Shown: one piece after another, positions 35,389-46,250 of the stretch
Layout of the letters: each line of letters starts with the position of its first letter
Position numbering within the stretch: the stretch's first letter is position 1
Assembly (NCBI GenBank): GCA_910589415.1
Contig: OU342630.1
Span: forward strand, 63,856,186 to 63,920,185
Origin: Malachius bipustulatus
Taxonomy: Eukaryota > Arthropoda > Insecta > Coleoptera > Melyridae
Direction: 5' to 3'
DNA length: 64,000 nucleotides
Program-made: the position numbers and the translations under genes
The notes under the pieces: model-generated
What the model saw: only the letters and a program-made list of their open reading frames with translations
What the model was told of the DNA's origin: nothing
Databases searched by the model: none

Positions 35389-36346
35389 TAGTCCAGTAGT
35401 AGGTAGTTAAGCCGAAAAATACTGGACAATCTGGAAAAGTGGTGTTTCACCATTCCTTCGACCTTCAAGAACATTAATCAGCACCAATCCCTGCATTACC
35501 TCAAAAAAATGAAAAAATAGGGTAATTTCCTCCCTCCTAAAGCACCCCAAATAGTAACAGCGATAAAACTGTTAAGGATTGGGGTTTCGGGGTCGCTGAT
35601 TAGGAATTAGAGGTCTCAAAGCAAGTGAGGATAGTTTCAACCCCTCAAAAGTCAAAACCACCCCAAATAGTAACAGTAATACAAAAGTTCAAAATTTTAT
35701 CTCTGAAATCGTTTCTCGGGATCGTTGATTACGAATTCGCGGTCCAAAAGCAAGTGAGGGGTGGTTACAACCCTCAAAACCTTCCCAAGAAGTGGTAGTG
35801 TTAGTGTTACAAAAAATTAACATGTCTTCAGTTTTAGAAATTCTTCAGCTTACAAATCAAAGCTATCGAAAACGGAAAAAGTAAAAAATTTTATCGGAAT
35901 TAGGTACATGGCACATCGCTTTGGGTGTTTAAATTGCACCTACCTCAGTTTCGCGATCAGGGACCCCAAAAACCTCCGCAAGTCGATTTCCAAGGCGAAA
36001 TATTAATTTCAGTGTATTTTTAATATTTTGTATTACTGACACTTATTTGGGCTTTTATTAGGGGTTGGAAACACTATAACTTGTTTTTGGACCTCGGATT
36101 TGTAATTAGCGACCCCGAAAACACCCGAGAGACGATTTCAAGCTGAAATTTTAAATTTTCATAACTTTTTTTTATCACTGTTACTATTTGGGGTACTTTG
36201 AGAGGGAAGAAATTACCCTAATGCAGGGGTTAGTAATGTTGAATATACCTGAAGGTCTAAAGAATCCAAGAAAAAAATAATTTTTTAAATTGGTACTGTT
36301 CTAGTTCTACCACTTTTACAGATTTTCAGACTTATTTACTGGACTT
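35389..36346. mobile_element. Foldback element with subrepeats, TAGTCCAGTA ends
   Basis: TAGTCCAGTA (35389) pairs with TACTGGACTTGTA near 36346. The arms share AGCACCCCAAATAGTAACAG, GGGTAATTTC and CCTGCATTA. Within each arm a unit of about 150 bp (CCCCAAATAGTAACAGTAAT, then a GGTCGCTGATTACGAATT-like part) is repeated. A partial copy of the same family lies at 43106-43330. TA may be the target, giving ends GTCCAG. Confidence 0.7.
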
Positions 36347-39300
36347 GTATGATTCTTTTAATGGGGTACCAATCGGATGCGGTTTGATGTTGAATTAGGA
36401 ATTTTTAATAGGTCCGCTTGTAATGCCGAAAATCTTGTTCGAAATCTGGACAAAGGACCAGGGTACAGGATACACCTGGAGATAATAGACAGGATTAATA
36501 ATAATTATTATGGTTTTATTTATTCTGTAATCACTGTTTACTTTCGTACCACTAGGCGAACCACTGTGACCCGCGGGGGAGATGCGGAAATCTTCCAATC
36601 AATGCGGTTTGCGAAGGTGGCAGGGTATTGCGTGTACCAAGCCACAAATTTCAATCGGTCTTTTTTAATGGACACGATAATGACGAATTTTAAAGCGGGA
36701 GTCGCGACGAAATCCACAGCAACTAACGAAGGGTGCTGGCTTCTCACTACTGTCACTGTATTGAAAGGTTCGTTTTTTCACCACTCGCGTTACGTACATG
36801 AATGTGTCCTCTCGCCATGAAAGACCATAATGTTATAGGGATGGACAGCAAGGGTCGCGCAAGTAAAGGATACATTCCGTAAGGGAAGATGGAATTAAAA
36901 TATGCATCTAGATGACGGAACAGGACTACTAATAAAAACCTCTTGTGGATTGAATTTTGCGGTTTTTTATAGTTTGTACACACTTTTTCCTGTTTGTAAT
37001 AGCAGCTTGGACAACTGGACTTCCTTTCAACGACATAAACAATAATTAAGAACGCCCTCATATTTTGGAATTAAAAAATTTCGAGGCAGATGGGATTTTC
37101 AAACAAGGTATCACTTGCCCTACCATGTCGTTTCAAATTTTAGGAGTCGTTATTAAAACGTGAAAGGGTGAAGTGTTTTGGGGGCGAATTTTCTTATAAA
37201 GGATGCCACCCTCGCGTTCCTTTTTGAGATTTCATCTGTAACTGTCTTAAAAGCCCTTTATTTAAACGTGGTAATAGCTAGAAAATCATTAAATCAATGG
37301 GATGGAACAGTTTATGCGCATTGCGATGATGAGGTAGGGATTTTTCATTACGTTTCTTTATTATTAAAAAAAAATGTTTGGGAATAAAGAACAGTAAAAG
37401 AAACAGGAGAACTAGGTACCTAATTGAGCAGACGCTGCATTGCATGAATAATGAATGTGCAAGATGCTGGACCAAGAATCTAATAATAATCTATCTGTGA
37501 CTAATAATCAGCGTAATTATCCTTGAAACCTAAAACCACCAAGTTCGCGAAATTATAAAATGCAAGCAAACGTAAAAATGCATCGTTTAGAGTTATTCCT
37601 CCGTATGATCGGCGGTACTAATTAAGTCAACATTTGCATGAATATCAATGTCACGATCTTTCTTCTCGCATAAATATGAATTTTAGGTGACATTTCTCCA
37701 GTCTCGGGCTTTTTTGGCTCCTTAGTGATTAGAAAAACTTTAAACGAAACTATTACTTGGTTTCCTAATTGCTATTACAAAACGTTCTGGAATTTAAAAT
37801 TCCCTGCCATTTCACAAAGTATTATTTATCATCATGAAGTAGGTAGGTGTAAAAACAATTTTTTCCTTGAGATAAATTCTTTAATATGATTCAATGAGTT
37901 CGAATAAGAATTAGACAGGTTTCTTTATTATGGCTATCTATACTATAACAGCCGTATCGTCTAATCAGGTACCCATCAGAATCCATTAATAATGGGATAC
38001 GTAAAAATCGCCAGATTGGCACCTTATAACAAGTAGTTTGGCACGTACTATCAGTGGGTATGATGACGAATAGCTTCAGGGTATAGCTCGGAAGCTTTCT
38101 TACGTGATTAGACGTCGCGTCACGTTTCCTTCGCGCAAAGAAGACTCGGAATGCATCGGACTTCCTAATTCAAATGCAAACATGTACCTGCCTATCTATC
38201 GTCGGACAAACAGAAAGCGGACATAACACTAACATGCATGCATTCAGTAGCACACTGTAGGTACCCGGTCTTTTGTCTTCGGGCCATAGAAATCCTTGTT
38301 GTTTTAAACATTCTCATCTGGTAAACGGAATGTGAAACGACAATGGAAATATTGATTTTAGAGAAATCAATGTCACACGAGATGAATCCGTCGAAACAAT
38401 ACGTCGTCATTAAAGGTTCTCATTAATGTTAATCGGTGGAGAATCGTCAATGGTCAAGGATGAATGTGTGCCATAATTTGAAAGGAAATGCTATTTGGGA
38501 ATGGGAAGGACGATTAGGTACCTACTTCAAATTGGTCGGTCGGCTTTCGCCGCTTATGCAAGATCCTGCAAGGATTACTACATTTGTAACAGATTCATCT
38601 CAGAGATTACCAAGATTAAATTCATAACTAATTTTTATTATTTTTTTAAAGTTTAAGTATGAGAATGTGAGCTCATTTGCTCCAAGAATCGTTGCGTTCG
38701 TTGCGATTTACCCTCTTACAAAGAAATCAAGAAGGCATTAATATTCATCACACACTCACCCTGATGGATGTGTTTCTAATCCTGCATATTTTTAGATTTG
38801 CTGAACTATGGGCTCATTTTTATTTTAAATGTCATCGTTCATTCATATGTCTTAAGCCTTATGCAAAAAATACGGGTATAAAGATTGTGAATCTATTATC
38901 CTTGCGACTAGCTATAAATATTTACAGAATTGGGAATATGTGCCAAATTAAGAACATCTTCTGAACTTCTTTATGTTTATTTAATTGTTTTATAGAAGAA
39001 TGTTTTAAGATAATTACCGACTTTTTTTTCTCTTTCATACCCGACCTATAATGTATCTTATGAAAATAAATTAGCACATTTATCAAGCTCAGCAAGCGTG
39101 CACAGACCGACACACGTTTTTCATAATTCTGGAATTTCACCGCAGAATTGGTAATTTTCGTTGGTGACAAGATTTTCTTACGAAAATCTTGTCCTGTCGG
39201 CGGCGGTTGTTGGATTTTTCTTACAAAATCCTTCCAAAGCTAGTTATATAAAGATGACCTTCTCAGAGAGTCATTTATATGAACTTTTCTTCTTGAATTT

Positions 39301-40303
39301 GGTTCCTTGCAGTTACGGCCTATCATTAAGTCATCTTTTTTCCTTTTTTTTGAAATTAGGATTATGACATTATGCCCTGAACTAAATTTGGATGTGAAAT
39401 TTCGGGGAAAAATGCCAAAAATGTTATTTTGAACCACGCAGGTACATGCAGACTTTGAACTATTATTGTCAACCTTATGAGTGATTAGTTGTTAAATTTA
39501 GTCATAAGGCGGCTCTAATATAGTCAGTCATTGCGTCAAGATTTATTGTTTATTGTATTCAAAACATTTTTTTCCATTTCACGGGGTGTAGTTGTTATTT
39601 CACAATTTACATAATAATCGGCCTATAAATCAAGGAATCGGAAAGAGATTAAGTTGAGGTCAAATCTGAAATTCCCATTAGTAAATTTTGCACACCTTGT
39701 ATAAATACAGCATTCCAATCAAGTTAATAGCACGTATAATAGTAAAGATAATGTCGGTGTCATGGCACGAGTAAGTGTACGTGTAAATAATTATCAAAGG
39801 AAAGTGGCCATATTCTGAGTGGCTGGCTGTATTGATACGACACCGTAGTCGATAGGTTATTCACTTCTATCCAGTTAAGGAATACTTAATTTACTAACCT
39901 GCCGGGTTACCTATACCTTATACCAACACTGACAAGTTAATTTTAATTTATGGCACCGTAAAATATTCATTAACAACCTAAATTCGCTGTTATTGCCCAG
40001 GATTTACTATTAGTAGTAAGTGTCTTAGTCAGTGAATGTCTTGCGTCTTGCACTTCTGATGTTCACGATCTATTTGACTCTTAAGTAGGTAGTACTTCCT
40101 TGAACATAAACATTTTGTAACTATGTGCTTTAAAAAAAAAGACAATAAAAGAAAATGGGATTTCATCGACCATGTTTTGTAATGCTTACTTAATAAGCTA
40201 ATAAGAAATTTAATTATTATCGCAATCCTTTAATCAATTTCTATAAAGTCCATTTGGTTGAAAGAGAGATGCCATTTTCAAATCAAGATTTATATTTAGT
40301 ATA
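36347..40303. other. Intron 1 segment with one strong hairpin, no gene
   Basis: No convincing coding region. At 39166-39193 there is a near-perfect hairpin: ACAAGATTTTC, loop TTAC, then the exact reverse complement. The rest is AT-rich with no supported element. Confidence 0.5.
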
Positions 40304-40776
40304 CATAATTACTAAATAAAATTTAACGGGCATATCGCTCTAACCTAGGGCTTCCTGAGGCAGACCTGACACACAGAGCCATCCAGTCATCTCGAAGCTG
40401 CAGACAACGTTGTTTCGGTCTCTTAGACCTCATCAGTACAGCACATCGAGAAATAACTAGAGGATGCATGCCAGGCCAGCACAGGAAGCCAACTATATGA
40501 ATAAAGAGGTGACACGGAACTCCGTGACCTCAATAGTTGGTTGCCATCTACCGACGGAGACAAGAACTAAACGGCAGCACGCTACCAGCTTTGTGTCCAT
40601 CAGGAATAGGCAGCCCACAGTTCGGGGCATTACCATCCGTCGGGCGGTGCTGGTTAGCTACCGATAGATGTCTCTCGCCAAAGCCCATGGTTATTACAAA
40701 AAAAAAAAAAATTTATTTTGAATTTTTAATTCTTTGCGCTCATTAACATCATCATCATTATCATAATTACTAAATA
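40304..40776 (-). mobile_element. 443-bp retroposon with perfect 15-bp target duplication and a hammerhead
   Basis: CATAATTACTAAATA is present at 40304-40318 and 40762-40776. The body (40319-40761) contains an A13 tract (about 40699-40712), a CAT repeat at its right end, and a minus-strand hammerhead core at 40390-40451. It has no coding capacity. The flanking duplication proves insertion. The hammerhead orientation suggests that the functional strand is minus. I could not assign it to tRNA, 7SL or 5S SINE classes; a short Penelope-related or retrozyme-like element is possible. Confidence 0.7.
40390..40451 (-). ncRNA. Hammerhead ribozyme 2 (minus strand)
   Basis: On the minus strand: CTGATGA (40436-40430), stem II GGTC/GACC with loop TAAGA, GAAA (40416-40413), palindromic stem III CAACGTTG (40412-40405), and the cleavage triplet GTC ending at 40403. 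Stem I pairs CTGTA with TGCAG, and an outer CTCG/CGAG pairing closes an internal loop. All core bases are conserved. It lies within the retroposon at 40304-40776. Confidence 0.85.
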
Positions 40777-41584
40777 TAGGTGAGAATTTCCTAGATTCAT
40801 CTCAGTTTCTCCTTTGGAACATAAATGGCAATTGCTTTTAATACTTCCAAGATCATTTCACACATTTTACCGTGCCATATTTAGTAAATGTTCTGCGTTG
40901 CAAGTCATTTTTAGCAACAGTTACCTACTTCCATTCACAATCAATTTGTAGAAAATGCATTCTGATGTTGAACCGTGTCGAACTGTTTTTGCGGTAGGTA
41001 TGCATGTGAATATGGCAGACTTTTACTACTAAACAACCTAGTTTAATAATGTTCATGGTAAACTGTGGTAATATGTGGATGGATACAGACCATCGGTGCA
41101 TATACATGCACCATACACATCAAAATGTATTATTAACGAATACCTTAGAGCAAGCATCACATAAATATGTCACAAGTGTATCTCACTTTGCATAATGTTA
41201 TATATTCAACCCTTTCATTATAATATTGTTATGCGGGCTGGAATAGCAAAACAAATTACCAACGACAGAAATTTGTATCTAGTTATAGATGTAGCAGATT
41301 GATAATTGCAACCCAAACTGTCAATATCAAGTATTAATAGTACATTTATCTACCTATTCTAAGCAGTGTATTAAGATTATAATAAATACTATGATAATAA
41401 TTATTACCTATAACCTGAAGAACAGAGTTTGTTATCATAAATCGAGACAGAGATGAATGATGTAGTTGCATTAATATCCGACGTCCACGTATCTGCAGGT
41501 TTCTCCACATTCTTCTATTAAGGTGACAAAAAACGTATAAGTTTAATCGAGGAAAACATTGTTGTAAGGCCTTCCTACAAGTAA
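40777..41584. other. Intron 1 segment, nothing recognised
   Basis: AT-rich, no coding region or element supported. Confidence 0.5.
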
Positions 41585-43105
41585 AGCAATTAGAGGTCTA
41601 ATATTTGTGTTGCCAGCTCTGTTTTCTGTTTACTATAAACAAAAAACGTCCAAATAAAAACAGAAGCTTTATAGCAACTCATATATAGCATCCTGTAGCA
41701 ACAAGCCATAGCAATAAAAAATATGTTTTCTTTAATGAAACTGCAGCCATCGATTAGAGGTGTATTTTTTGTGTTGCCAGCTTTGTTTTCTCTTTAATAT
41801 AAAAACAATCGTCAAAATGAAAACGTGAACATTATAGCAACTTATACAGGGTGGTCCAACTTAAAACGTCAGGACTTTACCAAACGATAGATAACGTTAA
41901 AATAATGCCAGTTTCTCTAATACACTTATAGCCGGGAAAGCTTTCTTTTCAAGATATACAATACATGTTGAAGTTTTGGGAAAATAATAATGTTTTGTCA
42001 ATATTGTCAAAACGGCTGCTTTAAAAAAATTGAAATTTGGCACGCAGCATGAGCTAAGTATCTTTCATGATTTATGGCTTATGGTGATAAATTGCGAAAA
42101 CCAGCGGCGGAGATATGGGTGTGCCATCGCCCCTTTTCAAAAAAAAAATTGACGCCACTGACTCTATGGCAAATTTAATAACACTATTCAATGCCCCATG
42201 CTTTTTAGAACAAAAAAGTACTCTCTAATTTTTTTCACAAGGGGCACCGTTTTCGAGATAATTCAGGTTTTCTTAGGTAATATCCGTAGCCATTTTAAGA
42301 ATAACAGACAAATTCTAATCAAATAACTTTTACTTAAATAATTAAATAACAGAAATAAACAACACCTAACTAATGTAACAATTGTCAGTAACCATAGAGT
42401 CAGTGGCGTCAAATTTTTTTTTTAAGGGTCGATGACACCCATATCTCCGCCGCTGTATCTTGAAAAGGAAGCTTTCCCGGCTATAAGTGTATTAGAGAAA
42501 CTGGCATTATTTTAACGTTATCTATCGTTTGGTAAAGTCCTGACGTTCTAAGTTGGACCATAAGTATATAGCATCATATAGCAAGAAGCCATAGCAATAA
42601 AAATATGTTTTCTTTATTATTTTTGTGTTTAAATTTTTGTGTTGCTAGCTCTGTTTTCTCTTTAATATAAAAACAATCGTCAAAATGAAAACGTGAAGAT
42701 TATAGCAACTTAAATATAGTATTATATAGCAACATGCCATAGCAATAAAAAATATATTATCTTTAATAAAACTGCAGCCATCAATTAGGAGTCTAATTTT
42801 TGTGTTGCCAGCTCTGTTTTCTCTTTAATATAAAAACAAACGTTAAAATGAAAACAGGAATATTATAGCAACTTATTGTAGCAACAATCCATAGCAATAA
42901 CAAATATGTTTTCTTTAAATAAAACTGCAGCTACCAATTAGATGGCCAATTTTTGTATTGCCAGCTCTGTTTTCTCTTTAATATAAAAACAAACGTCAAA
43001 ATGAAAACAGAAATATTATAGCAACTTATTATAGCATCATATAGCAACAAGCCATAACAATAGAAAATATTTTTCTTTAAATGAAACTGCAACTACCAAT
43101 TATTA
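41585..43105. repeat. Tandem repeat, 152-163 bp unit, five units, split by a foldback element
   Basis: TTTTTGTGTTGCCAGCTCTG-type motifs recur at about 41607, 41768, 42637, 42800 and 42952. Each unit also has AATATAAAAACAAACGTCAA and a TATAGCAACAAGCCATAGCA part. Between units two and three a palindromic element (41845-42566) was inserted; subtracting it gives the expected spacing of about 155 bp. Confidence 0.8.
41845..42566. mobile_element. Palindromic foldback element, family A, copy 2, with internal deletion
   Basis: It is nearly identical to the element at 18794-19650, but the right arm lacks about 137 bp between CCGCCGCTG and TATCTTGAAAAGG. A CTG shared at both break points suggests microhomology-mediated loss. 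The last few bases of the right end (normally ACCCTGTA) have decayed to TAAGTA. Left end TACAGGGTGGTCCAACTTAA. Confidence 0.85.
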
Positions 43106-43330
43106 GATGTGCAGTAAATAAGCCGGAAAATCTAGAAAAGTAATGGAACAGCACTAATTAAAAAAAATAATTTTTTTTCCTGGATTCTTTAGACCTTCAG
43201 GGACATTTATCAGCACCAGCCGCTGCATTACCTCGAAAAATGAGAAAATTTGGGTAATTTCCCGCCTCCCAAAGCACCCCAAATAGTAACAGTGATAAAA
43301 AAAGAAAATTTAAGATTTCACCTCGGAGGT
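43106..43330. mobile_element. Fragment of the foldback family at 35389
   Basis: It matches one arm of 35389-36346: GCAGTAAATAAGCCGGAAAA, CTTTAGACCTTCAGGGACAT, AGCACCCCAAATAGTAACAG. No second arm is present, so it is a truncated copy. Confidence 0.6.
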
Positions 43331-43416
43331 TTGCGCCATCGCCATCTCCCAGCTGTGATGTTATGAAAATATGCATTTCAAACAATTATTTCTGCTGTAC
43401 ACATTACGTTGCTGTA

Positions 43417-43762
43417 TAGGGTGGATAAATTTCGATGTTTTCATAGGGAATCTCCATAATTATAAGAGATGCAGGAAAATAGACCGCGCATCCTCCATCT
43501 TTTTTTTTTGAGAAAACGTCAGTGAAGTAGTGGCAACTGAAATTAACTGTAGGCTTTTGTTTCTAAGTTATTGGCAAAAACTCGATTTTCCTATTTTTGG
43601 TTTTTTCACTCTCCCCCTGTTACTAATGGAAATAATTTACACATTCTCCAGACGCTTTTTTAAAAGTGATGCAGTGAAAAATGCAGGATGCGTGGTTCAT
43701 TTTCCTGCATCGCTTATAATTATGGAGATTCCCTATTAAAGCCACAAAATTTAGCCACCCTG
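43417..43762. mobile_element. MITE with TAGGGTGG / CCACCCTG ends
   Basis: Inverted arms of about 90 bp: AGGGAATCTCCATAATTATA and GATGCAGGAAAAT occur at the left and in reverse at the right. Size 346 bp. The arms resemble, at lower identity, the ends of the 1.5-kb element at 48252 (GATGTTTCTATAGGAGATCT), so the two belong to one wider group. Confidence 0.75.
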
Positions 43763-44629
43763 TTTATGCTTGCGACAGAAAACCGTGATGTGTGAAAGAG
43801 GCCTAAGTGTCGTTGCTTATACTGAAAATAGAAAATTAAATAATAAAAAATATTATTTCATCCATTAATCAATTAATTCATTAATTAATCGCTTAATAAA
43901 AACCGCAGAAAGATTTCTGCGTTTTTTCTAGAAAGTTTCTACCAAGATGATATAATCTAAAAAAATTCCTCTTGCAGCAGAAAATCTCCCATCTATAAAT
44001 AATCATTATAAGAGTTAATAAGGAAAATATTTACCAGATTGCACCAAATAATATACTTGCTCTAAGGTAGATGTAATCAATGCGCAAACGTCTATAATAC
44101 CTCGATGTCGCGGTTGATAGGAAATACCGGTAGAAAAATACCTCAATTTATTATGGTGATTTTGTTATAATTGTACCTCATCAATGATAATAATTTGGAT
44201 ACCAGAAGTTAATAAATTCATTATTCATGTGGTGAGTATTTTAACGACGTAACTAATTCTTGTTTTTTAATCCAAATCCAATTCTCGGTAAATAGGATAA
44301 ACTATGATTTAAGTTTGATCGAAAACGAAGATATGTACGCGTTGCTTTATTATAAAATAAGGTAAACCTGTAATTTTGCGGCGTTTCACGAGATATGTTT
44401 TAATAAATGTCTTCGTGATGGCACTTTATTCATTACCCTGGCCTGGAGCCGCACGTTAATATTCTTTATATCTGCACTTAACTTAAGACACATTCTAAAA
44501 AAATATGCCGTTCCATTTTTCATTATTGTAGTGCATAGGTGGTACATGCACATTTTTTGTCGAAAAATAAAAAAAAAAAAAAATATAGACTATAGACATA
44601 TTATATGAATAAAATGGGGGTGCAGAGGA
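43763..44629. other. Intron 1 segment, nothing recognised
   Basis: AT-rich. No gene or element supported. Confidence 0.5.
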
Positions 44630-44735
44630 AAGTTTTACTATAGTTTTGGCTTTCTCACCCTCTATGTGTTTTGGGTCGCCGAACACAAATTTGAAGTTTG
44701 CTGTGCTGGCAAAAATTTCGCCCGGAATTTTTTTT
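44630..44735 (+). repeat. Inverted pair of a 100-bp repeat, left member
   Basis: GGCTTTCTCACCCTCTATGT, then GGGTCGCCGAACACAAATTT, recurs in reverse orientation at 46140-46250 with about 80 percent identity by eye. Between the two members lie BEL/Pao and RTE remnants. They may be arms of one decayed foldback element. Confidence 0.55.
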
Positions 44736-44933
44736 TTCAAAATGTTTCTAGAGTACACATAGAAGACAAAATTTCCTACATTTCTCACTAAAAACGTTTT
44801 ACAAAACATAAAAAAATACTGTTGTATTAAAACGGCATGCTCGGATATTCGTTTTACTAATAACTGCAGTTCATTCGTTCGTCTCCATTTTTTCAATTCT
44901 TTCCCTATGTTCCGTCATCGTAATTAATTTAGT

Positions 44934-45600
44934 TGTTAGAAATTGAAATCTTAATCGCGATGAACGATATGCTAATTTCATTCATCGACATGTTGTTCGT
45001 CAACGTAACTTCGTGGGTTCGAAGAACATTAAACCCTACCTCCTTTCCTTCCCTTAACCCGCACATGGAAGAGAGAAGCGAGAAGGAAGAAAACAAACAC
45101 TTGGTCAGCCGAACTTGTTGGAGCAAGTCGCATTTTTCGAGATTCGCAAAATCGTATCAAAGGACGGATCGTCAGACATCCTCCTAATTCGTTAATACAT
45201 TCGTAATAATTAATCGTATTGTGAACCGCGCCTTACAACCGCGGTTTAATCGTTAAAATCGTATCATGAACCTAAGATAACCGCGCCTTACAACCGCGGC
45301 TTATAATCGTCATAACTTAAATTAACCGCGCCTTTCAACCTCGGTTTAATCGTTAAAATTAAGTCATTAACAACCATCACATCAGGAGACAGAAGCAGAC
45401 CGAAGGTCAGTAACTATTTATTCGAATTATTTACTGTGCATATCTACCTACTCCTGTTTTCTTCGGGGCTAAAAGCCCTGGTCCTCCAGCCTATAATTAA
45501 AACCATTAATTGCCCCACATTTTGACCCTTTGCGGGATCCAAACATTTGGCCCTTCGCCCGCATCAAACATTTTGATCTTTGAATCGGATCAAACACCCT
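44934..45600 (+). mobile_element. BEL/Pao-type LTR and start of internal region (partial)
   Basis: A stretch beginning TGTTAGAAATTGAAATC and reaching a CA at about 45520 is followed by repeated CATTTTGACCCTTTGCGGGA, ACATTTGGCCCTTCGCC and ATCAAACATTTTGATC motifs. BEL/Pao elements have a TGGTCCTTCG-type GGATC-rich stretch like this just inside the 5' LTR. No gag or pol coding follows. The assignment rests on this motif and the TGTT...CA ends; no target duplication was found. Confidence 0.4.
45222..45365 (+). repeat. Three tandem units inside the putative LTR
   Basis: AACCGCGCCTTACAACCGCG followed by GTTTAATCGTTAAAAT occurs three times (about 45226, 45280 and 45325), with units of 45-56 bp. The CCGCG...CGCGG core can fold on itself. 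Such short repeats are common in the U3 region of LTRs. Confidence 0.7.
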
Positions 45601-45724
45601 AATTCGCTATTCGCTGAGGTACTGGGCCTGAGAATATATTTTTTTACGCGCTCTACCGGCGGAACGGTTAGTCTTCCAAAGAAACGTTTTCCATGAGAAA
45701 TGTAGAAAATTTTATCTACATTAA

Positions 45725-46090
45725 TTTCGTATAGAATGGACATGGAGTGCGGAAGATTGGATGGACAGAACACGTAACAAATGAGGAGGTGCTAAGAAGG
45801 ATGAAGACCGAGAGAGAACTGATGAAAACCATAAAAATCTGAAAATTGACCTACCTTGGTCACATAATGCAAAATGAAAAGCATAGTTTATTGCAGCTCG
45901 ACAGCTCGTACTCAAGCTCCAAGGAAAAATAGAAGGTAGAAGACCACCAGGAAGGCGCCGTAATCACGACTGAAAAATCTACGTCAATGGTATGGGATGA
46001 CTCCGGTGAGATAAGCAAGATCAAAATTGCCTTGATGATAACCCAAGTTCGCTGAGCGGATAAGGCACGAGGAGGAAGAAGAAGAATGGA
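45725..46090 (+). mobile_element. RTE-type LINE 3' fragment
   Basis: Across frameshifts, the + strand reads WTEHVTNEEVLRRMKTEREL, LTYLGHIMQNEK, KLQGKIEGRRPPGRRR, then a NLRQWYGM-like segment, and ends in a GAGGAAGAAGAAGAA tail. This is the same C-terminal domain as at 10484-10750 but a different copy. It has stops and frameshifts and is 5' truncated. Confidence 0.7.
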
Positions 46091-46139
46091 CTTCGAAAAA
46101 TCGCTTCCTTTCTGAGATTTAGGCCGAAAACTAAAAAAG

Positions 46140-46250
46140 TGCCAAAATATTGGACAAAAAACAAAGTTCCGGGTCAAATGTTGGCCAGCAAACTTAAAAT
46201 TCGTGTTCAGCGACCAAAAAAACATGGAGGGTGAGAAAGTCAAATCTATA
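46140..46250 (-). repeat. Inverted pair of a 100-bp repeat, right member
   Basis: On the minus strand: GACTTTCTCACCCTCCATGT and GGTCGCTGAACACGAATTTT, matching the left member at 44630-44735. Confidence 0.55.

Noticed and set aside
44495..44896. 133-codon minus-strand open frame
   Set aside because: It overlaps a dispersed repeat (44630-44735) and an A/T run, and shows no domain.
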